Shown here: positions 9,178 through 18,337 of the stretch, in pieces
How the letters are laid out: the number at the start of each line of letters is the position of its first letter
Numbering within the stretch: the stretch's first letter is position 1
Assembly (NCBI RefSeq): GCF_002087335.1
Contig: NZ_MWVJ01000016.1
Span: 1-64,000, forward strand
Direction of reading: 5' to 3'
DNA length: 64,000 nt
DNA from: Pseudophaeobacter leonis
GTDB taxonomy: Bacteria > Pseudomonadota > Alphaproteobacteria > Rhodobacterales > Rhodobacteraceae
The notes under the pieces: model-generated
Told to the model about the DNA's origin: nothing
Seen by the model: the letters and a program-made list of their open reading frames with translations, nothing else
The model's database searches: none
Program-made: the position numbers and the translations under genes

Positions 9178-10598
9178 ACACTGTAAACATGCCGCGGATT
9201 GCGGCATCGACATATGAGCAGGCTGACTGCGCAATCGGAGTTGTGCACCTGGGCTATGGCGCCTTTCACCGCGCACATCAGGCCGTCTATATCGACAGCT
9301 ATATGGATCAGTCGGGGGATTTGAACTGGGGCATTGCTGCGGTCAATCTGCGCGCAGCAGAATCCGCAACATTCGCCGAACACCAGGCCGACGACAAAGG
9401 CTACCTGCTGAAATCCGTGGCTCCAAACGGAGAGGTTGCGCTTGCGCGGGTGCGCAGCCATGTCGCCTTTGCTGACTGGTCAGCAGAGCGCACCGCAGCC
9501 GAGGGCTTTCTGTCCCTCCCTTCGGTTAAGCTGGTCACGATCACAGTGACCGAAAGCGGCTACTATACCGATCCCGACGGCGCGCTGGATCTGGCTGACC
9601 CTGTCATTTCGGCTGAGATTGCAGGCAAAATTGCGGGCAGCCAGGGCACAAGTGTCTACGCCTATTTGGCCTCTGCACTACAGGGGCGCAAAGAGGCAAT
9701 TGACGCGCCGGTAACGATCTGTTGTTGCGACAATATTCGCAGCAATGGCAAGATGTTACAGCGAAATTTCCTGGCATATCTCGCCGCCCGTGGGCTGGAT
9801 GATCTGCGCAACTGGGTTGCCGAAAACGCAGCTTTCCCTTGCTCTATGGTCGACCGGATCACCCCGCGCGCGACCCAAGAGCTCGCGCAAGATCTGTCGC
9901 AACTGACCCAAGAGCCCGTGCAGCATCCGGTGATGGCGGAGGCCTTTGTGCAATGGGTGCTGGAAGATCGATTTGCCTCTGACATGCCCGACCTGGCCTC
10001 TGTGGGCGTCACCGTGACCCCGCATGTTGACCCCTTTGAGGAAACAAAAATCAGAGTGCTGAATGGCGGCCATACCTGCCTGACCTATCTGGCAGCCTTG
10101 CACGGCATTGAAACCTTTGATCAGGCGATGTCGGTGCCGGATCTGTTTGATCATTTCTGGGCCTATGAAACCACAGAGGTGCTGCCTGCGCTGACGCTTG
10201 ATCTGCCGTTTTCAAAAGAGGCCTATCTCGACAGTATTGCGGCGCGGTTCAAAAACCCGGCGATTGCCGACACCGTGGCCCGGATCTGCGCCGATGGGGT
10301 TGCAAAGTTTCCGATTTTCATCCGTCCGACGCTTGAAGGATGTTTGCGCCAAGGCACCCTGCCCCGGCATGGTATCCGAAGCATCGCCAGCTGGTATGTC
10401 TTTGCCCAACACGTGCGCGCCGGAAAGATTGCCTTTGACTATGCAGAGCCAAGCTGGCCGCTCCTCGTATCCATATTACACACCGACACGTTCATTCACT
10501 CGAAACAGTTATGGGGCGACCTGCCGGCGCACTATCCCGAATTTGCAGATGCACTGCGTGCTGCGATCAAAGAAATGGAACAATCATGGCCAATTTGA
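9174..10598 (+). CDS. mtlK: Mannitol 2-dehydrogenase (long-chain polyol dehydrogenase)
   Basis: A 474-residue NAD-dependent enzyme of the long-chain mannitol dehydrogenase family, which oxidises D-mannitol to fructose (arabitol and sorbitol are common alternatives). The N-terminal nucleotide-binding segment is [20 protein letters not shown]. The active-site signature KIRVLNGGH (about residues 289-297) corresponds to K-x-R-x-L-N-x-x-H, with the catalytic lysine visible upstream of it. Its ATG overlaps the stop of the AraC gene by four bases, and its end overlaps the start of the ATPase gene by 13. The fructokinase two genes on would phosphorylate the product. Confidence 0.85.
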   Translation: MNTVNMPRIAASTYEQADCAIGVVHLGYGAFHRAHQAVYIDSYMDQSGDLNWGIAAVNLRAAESATFAEHQADDKGYLLKSVAPNGEVALARVRSHVAFADWSAERTAAEGFLSLPSVKLVTITVTESGYYTDPDGALDLADPVISAEIAGKIAGSQGTSVYAYLASALQGRKEAIDAPVTICCCDNIRSNGKMLQRNFLAYLAARGLDDLRNWVAENAAFPCSMVDRITPRATQELAQDLSQLTQEPVQHPVMAEAFVQWVLEDRFASDMPDLASVGVTVTPHVDPFEETKIRVLNGGHTCLTYLAALHGIETFDQAMSVPDLFDHFWAYETTEVLPALTLDLPFSKEAYLDSIAARFKNPAIADTVARICADGVAKFPIFIRPTLEGCLRQGTLPRHGIRSIASWYVFAQHVRAGKIAFDYAEPSWPLLVSILHTDTFIHSKQLWGDLPAHYPEFADALRAAIKEMEQSWPI

Positions 10599-11603
10599 CC
10601 ATCCGCAATCTGCGCAAATCCTACGGCAACATCGATGTGATGCACGGGGTTGATCTTGATATCGAAGACGGCGAATTTGCGGTCTTCGTTGGCCCCTCTG
10701 GCTGTGGCAAATCTACCTTGCTGCGGATGATCGCCGGGCTGGAAGAGATCACCTCCGGCTCTGTCGCGATTGACGGGCAAGAGGTGAACGAGATCGCCCC
10801 CGCCAAACGTGGCGTCGCCATGGTGTTTCAGTCCTATGCTTTGTATCCGCACATGAGCGTCTACAACAACATGGCCTTTGGGCTGAAGCAGATCAAAACG
10901 CCCAAAGGATGAGATCGATCAAAGGGTGAAAGCTGCCGCAGAGGTGCTGCAGATCACCGACTATCTCGACCGCAGCCCGCGCAATCTGTCCGGTGGCCAG
11001 CGCCAGCGCGTGGCGATTGGGCGCGCGATTGTCCGCGACCCCAAGGTGTTCTTGTTTGATGAGCCCCTGTCGAACCTGGACGCCGCCCTGCGGGTGCAGA
11101 CCCGCATCGAGATTTCCAAACTCCATGAGCGGCTTGGCTCGACCATGATCTATGTGACCCATGATCAGGTCGAGGCGATGACCCTGGCCGACAAGATCGT
11201 TGTGCTGCGCGATGGTCGCCTTGAGCAGGGGGGCTCGCCCACGGATCTCTATGACCATCCAAGCAACATGTTTGTTGCCGGGTTTATCGGCAGCCCCAAG
11301 ATGAACTTTTTCACAGCCGACGACCTGCGCCCCGGCCAGGTTCTGGCTGCAGATGAGACCATGGGCATCAGGCCCGAACATCTTTTGCCCTGTGACGCAG
11401 ACAAAGCCACCCTCACCGGCACGATAGAGCTGCTGGAGAACCTGGGAGAATATGTCCTGGCCCATCTGGTGCAGCAAAGTGGCACGTCTTTTGTCGCCAA
11501 GATTGAGCGATCAGACGTGCTGAAACCCGGTCAGGAGCTGTCGTTTTACGCGCTGGAGAAAAATGTTCACCGCTTTGACAGCGCCACTGAGCAGCGGATT
11601 TAG
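10586..11603 (+). CDS. smoK: Polyol ABC transporter ATP-binding protein (MalK/UgpC type), frameshifted
   Basis: The ATPase energising the SmoEFG importer. Walker A (GPSGCGKST), Q-loop ([13 protein letters not shown]), signature ([16 protein letters not shown]), Walker B ([12 protein letters not shown]) and H-loop ([10 protein letters not shown]) are all present, followed by the shorter MalK-type regulatory domain ([10 protein letters not shown]). The frame breaks in an A run at 10904-10906: removing one A joins QIKTP to [15 protein letters not shown], which is the normal family sequence. This looks like a homopolymer insertion rather than biological decay. It overlaps mtlK by 13 bp and precedes the kinase gene by 16 bp. 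Confidence 0.85.
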
Positions 11604-11619
11604 GAGCGCGAAAATCACA

Positions 11620-12546
11620 ATGATCCTCTGTTGCGGCGAAGCCCTGATCGACATGATCCCCTCGACCTCACGGACTGGCGAGGCCTGTTTCATCCCAAAA
11701 TCCGGCGGCGCTGTGTTTAACACGGCCATTGCCTTGGGGCGCCTTGGCTCTGATGTCGGGCTGTATACAGGCGTGTCGGACGATCTGTTCGGCAAACTGT
11801 TGCAGGCTGAATTGCACGCAAGCCGCGTCAAAACCGACCATCTCGTCTCGCGCAAGGCCCCCAGTACATTGGCATTTGTCGAGCTGACGGAAGGCCAGGC
11901 GACATATACGTTTTATGCCGAAAACTCTGCCGACACATCGCTCACCGCTGCGGATATTCCACAGAATCTAGAGCAGGTCAGGGCGATGTTTTTTGGCGGC
12001 ATCAGCCTGTGCACAGAGCCTACGGCCTCGACCCTTCACAGTTTGATGCGCAGCCGGTCGGGCGACTGTCTGACAATGATCGATCCAAACATCCGCCCGG
12101 CTTTTATCACCGACGAGGCAGGCTACCGCGCCCGTTTGCATGACATGATCGCTCATAGCGACATCCTGAAACTCTCTGATGAAGACCTGGACTGGCTGGC
12201 TCCCAACCAGCCGGACACCGCAGAGCAATTAGAGCAGCTGATCGGGGAGCGCGACACATTGGTGTTTGTCACCAAAGGCGCGCAGGGCGGCATGGCATAT
12301 CGTGGCGCCAAATGCATCGCGCGGGCGCCGGCGTCGGCGGTTTTGGTGGCCGACACAATCGGTGCAGGCGATACCTTCAACGCAGGCATTTTGCATCTGT
12401 TGCATGCGCGCGGCGCCCTGAACAAGGATTTCACGTCTAACCCTGACAGCAAGACAGTCGAAGAGGCTCTGAAGTTCGCAATCAAAGTGTCTGGCGTCAC
12501 GGTCTCACGATCTGGCGCGAACCCACCCTGGGCACATGAAATCTAG
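11620..12546 (+). CDS. Fructokinase (PfkB-family carbohydrate kinase)
   Basis: A 308-residue ribokinase-fold kinase. The N-terminal MILCCGEALIDMIP and GGAVFNTAIALGRLG are the first PfkB signature; DTIGAGDTFNAGILHLL near residue 246 holds the catalytic aspartate in GAGD. In this operon it most likely phosphorylates the fructose made by the mannitol dehydrogenase, like MtlZ of Pseudomonas; specificity is inferred from context. TAGGAG before the ATG supports this start over the in-frame ATG at 11563 inside smoK. It ends the polyol operon. Confidence 0.8.
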   Translation: MILCCGEALIDMIPSTSRTGEACFIPKSGGAVFNTAIALGRLGSDVGLYTGVSDDLFGKLLQAELHASRVKTDHLVSRKAPSTLAFVELTEGQATYTFYAENSADTSLTAADIPQNLEQVRAMFFGGISLCTEPTASTLHSLMRSRSGDCLTMIDPNIRPAFITDEAGYRARLHDMIAHSDILKLSDEDLDWLAPNQPDTAEQLEQLIGERDTLVFVTKGAQGGMAYRGAKCIARAPASAVLVADTIGAGDTFNAGILHLLHARGALNKDFTSNPDSKTVEEALKFAIKVSGVTVSRSGANPPWAHEI

Positions 12547-12553
12547 CCGGTCC

Positions 12554-12605
12554 AGTTTTTAACGAGTTGCAGTGTTAATAGTTTTTAACGTGTTCAAGTG
12601 TTTAT
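12554..12605 (+). repeat. Two-copy 26-bp imperfect tandem repeat after the fructokinase gene
   Basis: AGTTTTTAACG begins two consecutive copies (12554 and 12580) that share most of their 26 bases. The array starts 8 bp after the kinase stop codon. It is AT-rich and has no coding potential. Confidence 0.7.
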
Positions 12606-12665
12606 AGCTTTGCTCGACTGCAGTGCCAAAGCAGCGCCTCCTTTTGCAAGACAGGACGCAGAAGC

Positions 12666-12721
12666 CATTGCCCCAGCCCCAGCCCCAGCCCCAGAGTTGG
12701 CTCTCTGGGGCTGGGGCAATG
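12666..12721 (+). terminator. GC-rich hairpin with a CCCCAG microsatellite, probable terminator
   Basis: Four copies of CCCCAG (12671-12694) are followed by a right arm (12703-12721) that can pair with 19 bases of the left arm, leaving a 12-base bulge of two extra repeat units. It lies between the plus-strand kinase and minus-strand peroxiredoxin genes, where bidirectional termination is expected. There is no T-run. Confidence 0.5.
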
Positions 12722-12738
12722 TAAAATCAAAACTTCGC

Positions 12739-12820
12739 GTCAGGCCAGCCCTCTTGTCAGGCCAGTCCTGTTGTCAGGCAAGTCCTGTTGTCAGGCCAGT
12801 CCTGCTATCAGGCCAGTCCT
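12739..12820 (-). repeat. 17-bp tandem array containing the peroxiredoxin stop codon
   Basis: Read on the minus strand, the unit is close to GGACTGGCCTGACAACA. Five near-identical copies follow each other; the first consists of the last codons and TGA stop of the upstream gene. Because 17 is not a multiple of three and each unit carries TGA, the stops fall in all reading frames. Confidence 0.85.
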
Positions 12821-13323
12821 CGTACCGGACGGTCGTTCTCAATATTGAACCTCATGCCATCCAGCAACTCCTCAAGGTCGGGGCGCGCTGCGGGGCCGTT
12901 TGAGATATCAACCAGCATCAATGTGCCGTCGGGGCGCAGTCCAAAGGCCCCCGGCTCGGCAAACAGATCCGAGGTTTCCGCCTCAGACAGGGGCTCGGAG
13001 ACATAAAGCCCCAGCGCGCGCATCTGCGGCACCGTCAGCCCATAGCAAAGATCAAAATCCCAGTTGAATTCTGTCTTGTCCGCCACAGCCTTTACCTTGC
13101 TGTCGCAAGAGACAACCACCACGTCCATCACTGCCTGCCACTGGGACAAAACCGCGTTCAGCTTATTCAGGAAACGCTTGCACCTGGGGCAGTGACGACC
13201 ACGGTAGACAAAAACCATGGTCCAGCGGTCTTTGGCCTGCCCAATGGTGCATGTCTCGCCATTGACCGTTTGGAATTCCATTTTCCCGATAGGTTCACCA
13301 ACCCTTGGTCTGTGCATAGTCAT
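12808..13323 (-). CDS. Peroxiredoxin-like (AhpC/TSA-related) protein
   Basis: A 171-residue thioredoxin-fold protein. After a short lead (VGEPIGKMEFQTVNG) comes the redox centre RGRHCPRCKRFLNKL, with two cysteines in a CPRC arrangement, then VVVVSCDSKVKAVADK. This matches the redoxin/AhpC-TSA group often annotated as peroxiredoxin-like; substrate and reductant are unknown. The ATG at 13323 has AGGG seven bases upstream; an in-frame ATG at 13338 is possible. The last codons and TGA form the first unit of a 17-bp tandem array. It has no operon partners. Confidence 0.75.
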   Translation of the reverse strand: MTMHRPRVGEPIGKMEFQTVNGETCTIGQAKDRWTMVFVYRGRHCPRCKRFLNKLNAVLSQWQAVMDVVVVSCDSKVKAVADKTEFNWDFDLCYGLTVPQMRALGLYVSEPLSEAETSDLFAEPGAFGLRPDGTLMLVDISNGPAARPDLEELLDGMRFNIENDRPVRGLA

Positions 13324-13532
13324 CTTTCGCCCTGCCATGTTCGTTGCGGTTAAACGAGGTCCAGCCCCGCACACAGGGCACCTAGATGCCCAGCGCAAGT
13401 TGTTGAAAACATAAGGTCCAGACTAGCTGGCAAACCCTGCAATCGGCTGCTTGCCCCTTGGTTTCATCTGTCGGCCTTCTCAGGGTTGGATCTGCGCCCA
13501 TAGGGCTGCGGTGGTTAGGCAGAGCAGTCTGT

Positions 13533-14279
13533 TTATGAGAACAGCATACCGCCGTTGATATCCACGTTGGCACCCGTCACAAATGCGGCATCATCCGAGG
13601 CCAGAAAGACCGCCAGTTTGGCCACGTCCTGCGATGTCCCCTCGCGTTTGAGCGGGGTCACATTGGCCACATGGGTGCGGACTTCGGGTTTGGTAAAGAT
13701 GTTGTGGAAATCAGTATCGATCATGCCGGGGCACAGCGCGTTCACCCGGATTTTTGGCCCCAGCTCCTTTGCCAGACCACGTGTCAGTGTCATCAAAGCG
13801 CCTTTTGAGGCGGCATAGGCCGTCGCACCTGGCCCACCGCCATCGCGGCCCGCCTGCGACGCGAAGCCAACAATCGAGGCGCCCTCAGACATATGCGGCA
13901 GACACGCGCGCACCGCCGGCATAAAGGAGGTCAGGTTGATATCCATCACCGCCTGCCAGTGATCCAGGGTCGTCTCTGCCATCGGCACCCGCGCCAGAAT
14001 GCCTCCCGTTACGTGGATCAGACTGTCGACCTTGCCGTAAGTCTCGACGGTCTTTACCACCAGGGCTCTGACATCTGCTTCCTTGGTCATGTCCCCCTTC
14101 AGCGCGACGGCCTGCCCGCCCATGGCCGTAATTTCGGCAACGGCGCTTTCGGCCCCTTCCGCGCTTGCGTAGTAATTGATCACAACATTTGCACCACGAC
14201 GGGCCAGCTCCATGACGCAGGCCCGCCCGATGTCACGCCCACCGCCGGTCACAATCGCAGTTTTACCCTGTAGATCCAT
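13533..14279 (-). CDS. Short-chain dehydrogenase/reductase (SDR)
   Basis: A 248-residue classical SDR with the cofactor-binding TGGGRDIGRA near the N-terminus, a VTGG motif, catalytic YAASKGAL (Tyr-x3-Lys) and the family end VDINGGMLF. These enzymes oxidise or reduce alcohols and sugars with NAD(P)H. It lies 633 bp downstream of the GntR/RraA/TRAP genes on the same strand and shares a 13-bp upstream motif with the TRAP operon, so it may oxidise the imported sugar acid; this is inference. AGGG before an A-run supports the start at 14279. Confidence 0.85.
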   Translation of the reverse strand: MDLQGKTAIVTGGGRDIGRACVMELARRGANVVINYYASAEGAESAVAEITAMGGQAVALKGDMTKEADVRALVVKTVETYGKVDSLIHVTGGILARVPMAETTLDHWQAVMDINLTSFMPAVRACLPHMSEGASIVGFASQAGRDGGGPGATAYAASKGALMTLTRGLAKELGPKIRVNALCPGMIDTDFHNIFTKPEVRTHVANVTPLKREGTSQDVAKLAVFLASDDAAFVTGANVDINGGMLFS

Positions 14280-14912
14280 TTTTTTTCCCTGCATTCTTTC
14301 CGGGCAAGCGGTGCAACAGCACCCGGTGGCCCATTCAAAATTGACAAAACCTGCGTCTCACCCCAGTCCGCCAGCCCGCCCGGCAGACAGCTGGGAGGCA
14401 CTGGCGGACATTTTGGGGTCACTGGGAGTCACAGGCACCTCATGACGTCTGTAGCCAAAAACCAGCGCCCCATCAATACAAATTATTACAAATATTTCTG
14501 CCCTGAAGCGCCCCCCCCCGCAATGCGCCCAGATGATCGCGGCCTCTGCGATCAACCAGCGCACCACAGTAAGTGGGAGAGTTTTTCCTATGAATATTAG
14601 GATATAAGCGCCACATCAGCGCTACAGTCAAAGTCCGTGACCTGCGAAATCAAATCAGCACCGCTGACGTCACGGGACGGCGATGGGTTGACACCCCTCG
14701 TGAGAATTTACAAAAAATAACAAGTGAATTTTGATAACGGCTGCCAAATCTGAGCCTGCTCAAGCATCACCACCCCGGACACACCCGACACCTGACTGAC
14801 ATCCGCTCAAGGCGAGGAGCGCCTGTGACAAGACCACCAGCGAGAGTCATTTGTGCCGGATCGCCACGATTTTGTAGCAGCTGATCGGGCGGCTGCGACC
14901 AAGGTGAGCTGA
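14280..14912. promoter_or_regulatory. Non-coding gap upstream of the SDR gene, with a candidate operator
   Basis: No credible gene occupies these 633 bp. ATTACAAATATTT at 14485-14497 recurs exactly upstream of the TRAP binding-protein gene (19378-19390) and is a candidate site for the GntR regulator encoded between them. A nine-base C run lies at 14511-14519 and a near-palindrome CCTATGAATATTAGG near 14587. Confidence 0.4.
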
Positions 14913-15656
14913 CTATCCCTCAAACACCCGCTTGCGCGCGCTTTCCACGTGCAGGCGCATCGCAGCCCGTGCCGCATCGGCATCGCCAGCCTTGATGGCA
15001 TCAAAAATCTGGTAGTGCTCGCGCTGAACCAGCTCAAGCCGCTCTTGCGGTTTGGTCAGCGACAGATTGCGTGTCAACTTCAGGCCCGTCAGGATATTGG
15101 CCTTCATCGAGGTCCGCGCCACAGTGAAATACTGGTTCCCCGAGGCGGTGCAGATGGCTTCGTGAAAGGCCTCATCCAACTCCACCCCCAGCGCGCCCTC
15201 TTTGATGCACCGATCCAGCTCTTCAAGCTGAGAGCGCATTTTCACAAGATCCGCCTCTGTGCGTCGCTGGGCCGCGAGATAGGCCGCCTCCCCGTCAATG
15301 GCGGCGCGAAACTCGAAGGTACGCTGAATATCGGCGATTGAGCCCACCGGGGCAAAATCCAATGCAGCCTCTTCGGGGCGGCGCTGAACAAAAGAGCCTG
15401 AGCCCTGGCGGGACACGATCACGCCGTCCTCGCGCAGCTGCTTGAGCGCCTGACGCAACACCGGACGCGACACCTCCAGCTGTTCGCTCAGCACATGTTC
15501 TGTTGGAAGCTTGGCACCGACCGGCGCCTCGCCATTGGCAATGAGGGCCAGAATTTTTTCATAGACACGATCCGACAGGGTGCGGTCTCGACCGGACCGC
15601 GCAGCCCCGGACGAGATCTTGGTTGCGCCCGCTACCTGTTGTTTTTCTGCCGCCAT
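14913..15656 (-). CDS. GntR-family transcriptional regulator (FadR/FCD subgroup)
   Basis: A 247-residue repressor-type protein. The winged helix at residues 27-90 contains KLPTEHVLSEQLEVSRPVLRQALKQLREDGVI and SRQGSGSFV; the all-helical FCD ligand domain follows, with the acidic and histidine residues typical of metal/carboxylate binding (DEAFHEAICTASGN, EHYQIFDAI). Such regulators usually sense a pathway intermediate and repress their neighbours. The start overlaps the end of the RraA-like gene by 25 bp, so both are in the TRAP operon. Likely operators are the inverted repeat and 13-mer near 19354-19390. Confidence 0.85.
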   Translation of the reverse strand: MAAEKQQVAGATKISSGAARSGRDRTLSDRVYEKILALIANGEAPVGAKLPTEHVLSEQLEVSRPVLRQALKQLREDGVIVSRQGSGSFVQRRPEEAALDFAPVGSIADIQRTFEFRAAIDGEAAYLAAQRRTEADLVKMRSQLEELDRCIKEGALGVELDEAFHEAICTASGNQYFTVARTSMKANILTGLKLTRNLSLTKPQERLELVQREHYQIFDAIKAGDADAARAAMRLHVESARKRVFEG

Positions 15657-16348
15657 ACCCTAAATCTGTCCATAGTTTCCGGATCTGTTGGTGGGTAGAG
15701 ACCAAAAATCGAGGCCCCTTCCTGCACCCTTTCCAGGACATAATCCTCAAAGACCGTCATCTCTTCGGTTTCCTGTGCCACTTCTGTCACCAGATGCCGC
15801 GGGATGCAAACCACGCCCTCGTTGTCGCCCACAATGATGTCGCCGGGAAAGACCGAGACCCCACCACAGGCAATAGGGTCATTGATCGCAACGGCGTGAT
15901 GTTTTGTCAAATTGGTTGGCGCACTTGGGCGGGAATGATAGGCTGGCATTCTAAGGGCCGAAATCTCGGGCGTGTCGCGAAAGCCGCCATCGGTCACGAT
16001 ACCCTTACAGCCCCGCTCCTGCAGCCGTGTCACCAGGATACAGCCCGCCGAGGCTGCTGTGGCGTCCTGACGGGAATCAATCACAAAAACCGCGCCCTCG
16101 GGGCATTCCTCAACGCCTTTGCGTTGCGGATTTTCGCGGTCGGCAAAAGAGTCCAGACCATCCAGATCCTCACGCGCGGGGATATAGCGCAGCGTATAGG
16201 CCGGCCCCACCATATTGGGGCCTGGGTTCATGCGTTGCGGCCCCTGAATAAAGATATTGCGAAAGCCACGGCGAAACAGCGCGGTTGTCAGGGTGGCCGT
16301 ACTGACCTCTGCCAGCTTGTTGAGCGTCTCGGACGATGGGTTTGTCAT
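15632..16348 (-). CDS. RraA-like protein (RraA/HMG aldolase family)
   Basis: A 238-residue member of the RraA superfamily, which contains the RNase E regulator RraA and 4-hydroxy-4-methyl-2-oxoglutarate or oxaloacetate-type aldolases/decarboxylases. Visible motifs are GPAYTLRYIPARED, CKGIVTDGGFRDTPEI and GGVSVFPGDIIVGDNEGVVCIP; the G-x-x-x-D-G-x-x-R-D pattern is the metal/substrate site. In a TRAP operon with a GntR regulator, a catabolic aldolase/lyase role on a keto acid is more plausible than RNase regulation. The C-terminus overlaps the gntR start. Confidence 0.8.
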   Translation of the reverse strand: MTNPSSETLNKLAEVSTATLTTALFRRGFRNIFIQGPQRMNPGPNMVGPAYTLRYIPAREDLDGLDSFADRENPQRKGVEECPEGAVFVIDSRQDATAASAGCILVTRLQERGCKGIVTDGGFRDTPEISALRMPAYHSRPSAPTNLTKHHAVAINDPIACGGVSVFPGDIIVGDNEGVVCIPRHLVTEVAQETEEMTVFEDYVLERVQEGASIFGLYPPTDPETMDRFRVWRQKNNR

Positions 16349-16366
16349 TTTGACACCTTCTTTTTT

Positions 16367-16402
16367 CTTTCAGGTCGGGTTGCGGCAAGCCCGACCTGAA
16401 AG
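16367..16402 (-). promoter_or_regulatory. 13-bp hairpin between the TRAP permease and RraA-like genes
   Basis: CTTTCAGGTCGGG and CCCGACCTGAAAG form a perfect 13-bp stem around ten bases. On the transcribed minus strand an A-rich tract with the ribosome site follows, not a T-run, so this is probably a processing or stability element. Confidence 0.6.
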
Positions 16403-16450
16403 GCCCAGACTCACCGCAACCCGCTGTTGTGAGCGCGCAAAACTTTGCGA

Positions 16451-17731
16451 CTACTCAAGCAAGGATGGCAGGTAGAGCGACACGGCCGGCACATAGGTGA
16501 TCAGAATGAGGGCCGCGAGGATCGCCAGATAGAAGGGCCAGATGGTCTTTAGCGTCTCTTCAATCCTGATTTTCCCCACAGCACAGCCCACAAACAGACA
16601 GGTTCCAACCGGCGGCGTACACAGGCCCAGACCAAGGTTGACCAGCAGCATGATGCCAAACTGCGTTGGATCCATTCCCAGATCTTTGACGATTGGCAAA
16701 AAGATCGGGGTGCAGATCAGGATCAGCGCCGCCATGTCCATGATCATCCCCAGGATTAGGAGCATCACGTTGATCATGAGTAGGACAAAAATCTTCTCTT
16801 CCGAGATCCCCAACATAAAGCTGCTGAGCTTTGCCGGGACCTGATAGAGCGCCAGAAGATAGGCAAAAGAGCTGGCAAACCCGATCAGCACCATCACCAT
16901 GGCCGTGGTGCGCACAGCCGATAGAACAGAGGTCTTGAACCCTTCCCAGTCGAGACTGCGATAGACAAAGAAGGTCAATAGCAGCGCATAGATCGCCCCA
17001 AAGGCCCCCGATTCCGTCACCGTAAACACGACAGACAGGACGCCGCCCACGATGATCACCGCCGTGATCAGGCCGGGAATAGCCGCAAGAGACGCTGCCC
17101 AGACTGCCCTCCAGCCCGGGAACTCTTCTGCCGGGTAGTTGTGCTTTACCGCGATGAAATAGGCCGCGATTGCCAGAGACAGGCACATCAGAATCCCCGG
17201 AATGACCCCGGCAAGGAACAGTTTGGAGATCGAAATGCCACCCCCGGCCGCAACGGCAAAGATGATCATGTTGTGGCTTGGCGGGATCACGATCCCCGCA
17301 ATCGACGAGGTCACAGTGACGTTGACCGCATAATCCGCCCGGTAGCCGCGCTCTTTCATCACCGGGATCAGGATCGAGCCCAGCGCAGAGATATCCGCCA
17401 CTGCCGACCCCGAGATGACGCCAAACAGCATGCTGGAGAAGATATTCACCGAGGCCAGCCCGCCGCGCACATGGCCAACCAGAGCCGAGGCAAAGCGCAC
17501 CAGACGCATGGCAATACCGCCATGCAGCATCAGCTCGCCGGCAAAGACAAAGAAGGGAATTGCCAGCAGCGAAAACACCGAAATCCCGGAGAGCGACCTC
17601 TGGAAGGTGATCAGCAGCGGGAAGCCTTCGAACCAGAAGGCCGAGGCGGCAGCGATTCCCATCGCAAAGGCTACCGGCACACCGAGCACCACGCAGCCGC
17701 CAAAAATTCCGAGCAAAATAGCCAGGCCCAT
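16451..17731 (-). CDS. TRAP transporter large permease (DctM family)
   Basis: A 426-residue inner-membrane protein with about a dozen hydrophobic helices, starting MGLAILLGIFGGCVVLGVPV. Family features include the FVFAGELMLHGGIAMRLV segment, the VISGSAVADISALGSILIPVM block and the C-terminal VNLGLGLCTPPVGTCLFVG motif. It is the large subunit that moves the substrate, driven by a sodium gradient. It follows the small permease gene by two bases in a dctP-dctQ-dctM order. The upstream extension to 17833 is out of family. Confidence 0.9.
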   Translation of the reverse strand: MGLAILLGIFGGCVVLGVPVAFAMGIAAASAFWFEGFPLLITFQRSLSGISVFSLLAIPFFVFAGELMLHGGIAMRLVRFASALVGHVRGGLASVNIFSSMLFGVISGSAVADISALGSILIPVMKERGYRADYAVNVTVTSSIAGIVIPPSHNMIIFAVAAGGGISISKLFLAGVIPGILMCLSLAIAAYFIAVKHNYPAEEFPGWRAVWAASLAAIPGLITAVIIVGGVLSVVFTVTESGAFGAIYALLLTFFVYRSLDWEGFKTSVLSAVRTTAMVMVLIGFASSFAYLLALYQVPAKLSSFMLGISEEKIFVLLMINVMLLILGMIMDMAALILICTPIFLPIVKDLGMDPTQFGIMLLVNLGLGLCTPPVGTCLFVGCAVGKIRIEETLKTIWPFYLAILAALILITYVPAVSLYLPSLLE

Positions 17732-17733
17732 AA

Positions 17734-18264
17734 TTATAGTCCGCCTTTTTCTGGGTAGGTTCTGCCCTGCAGCATGCAAATGATCCGGAAGACGGCACGC
17801 AGGCCTGTAAACACAAAGACAAGGCCGCCGCACAGGAGTGCCGAAAGTGTTCGGAAGCTTTCGGGGATATCGAGCATGGGCAGCATTGTGCTCCAGCCAA
17901 AATTAAACAGCTCGATGCAGGCGATCATCATGATCAGGCCAAAGACAGCCAGAACGATATCAATCAGTATTTTCAGGACACTGCTAATCCTTACGCCCAT
18001 CGCGTCACGAAACAGGGTCACGCCAAGGTGGGTGTTTTCATGGATACCGGCAGCTGCGCCCAGGTAGGTGATGTAGCAGACAAGCAAGAGCGCCAGTTGC
18101 TCGACCCAGGTGGGTGTTGCATTCAACACATACCGGCCAAAAACCAGCCAACCAAATGTCGCGACCAGAATAACAAGAGCGATTGAGGCGGCCAGCATGC
18201 ACAGGGCACTCAGACCATTCAATCCGCGTTCTGTGCGCGCCATCCAACGCGGGGGGTGCTCCAT
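17734..18264 (-). CDS. TRAP transporter small permease (DctQ family)
   Basis: A 176-residue protein with four predicted membrane helices (ASIALVILVATFGWLVFGRYV, LALLLVCYITYLGAAAG, LIDIVLAVFGLIMMIACIEL, LCGGLVFVFTGLRAVF). The TWVEQLALLLVCYITYLGAA segment is typical of DctQ subunits, which couple to DctM. It lies between the binding-protein and large-permease genes. Confidence 0.85.
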   Translation of the reverse strand: MEHPPRWMARTERGLNGLSALCMLAASIALVILVATFGWLVFGRYVLNATPTWVEQLALLLVCYITYLGAAAGIHENTHLGVTLFRDAMGVRISSVLKILIDIVLAVFGLIMMIACIELFNFGWSTMLPMLDIPESFRTLSALLCGGLVFVFTGLRAVFRIICMLQGRTYPEKGGL

Positions 18265-18337
18265 GAGCCTTTTTCCTTTGACTAATGCGCAATGCGCACC
18301 AAAACCCGGAGCGCATCACGTTTGTTTTGGACGCAGG

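Noticed and set aside
12739-12820. CRISPR array
   Set aside because: Units are directly adjacent with no spacers, only 17 bp long, and overlap a coding end; no cas genes. The same applies to the arrays at 52727-52816 and 54410-54499.
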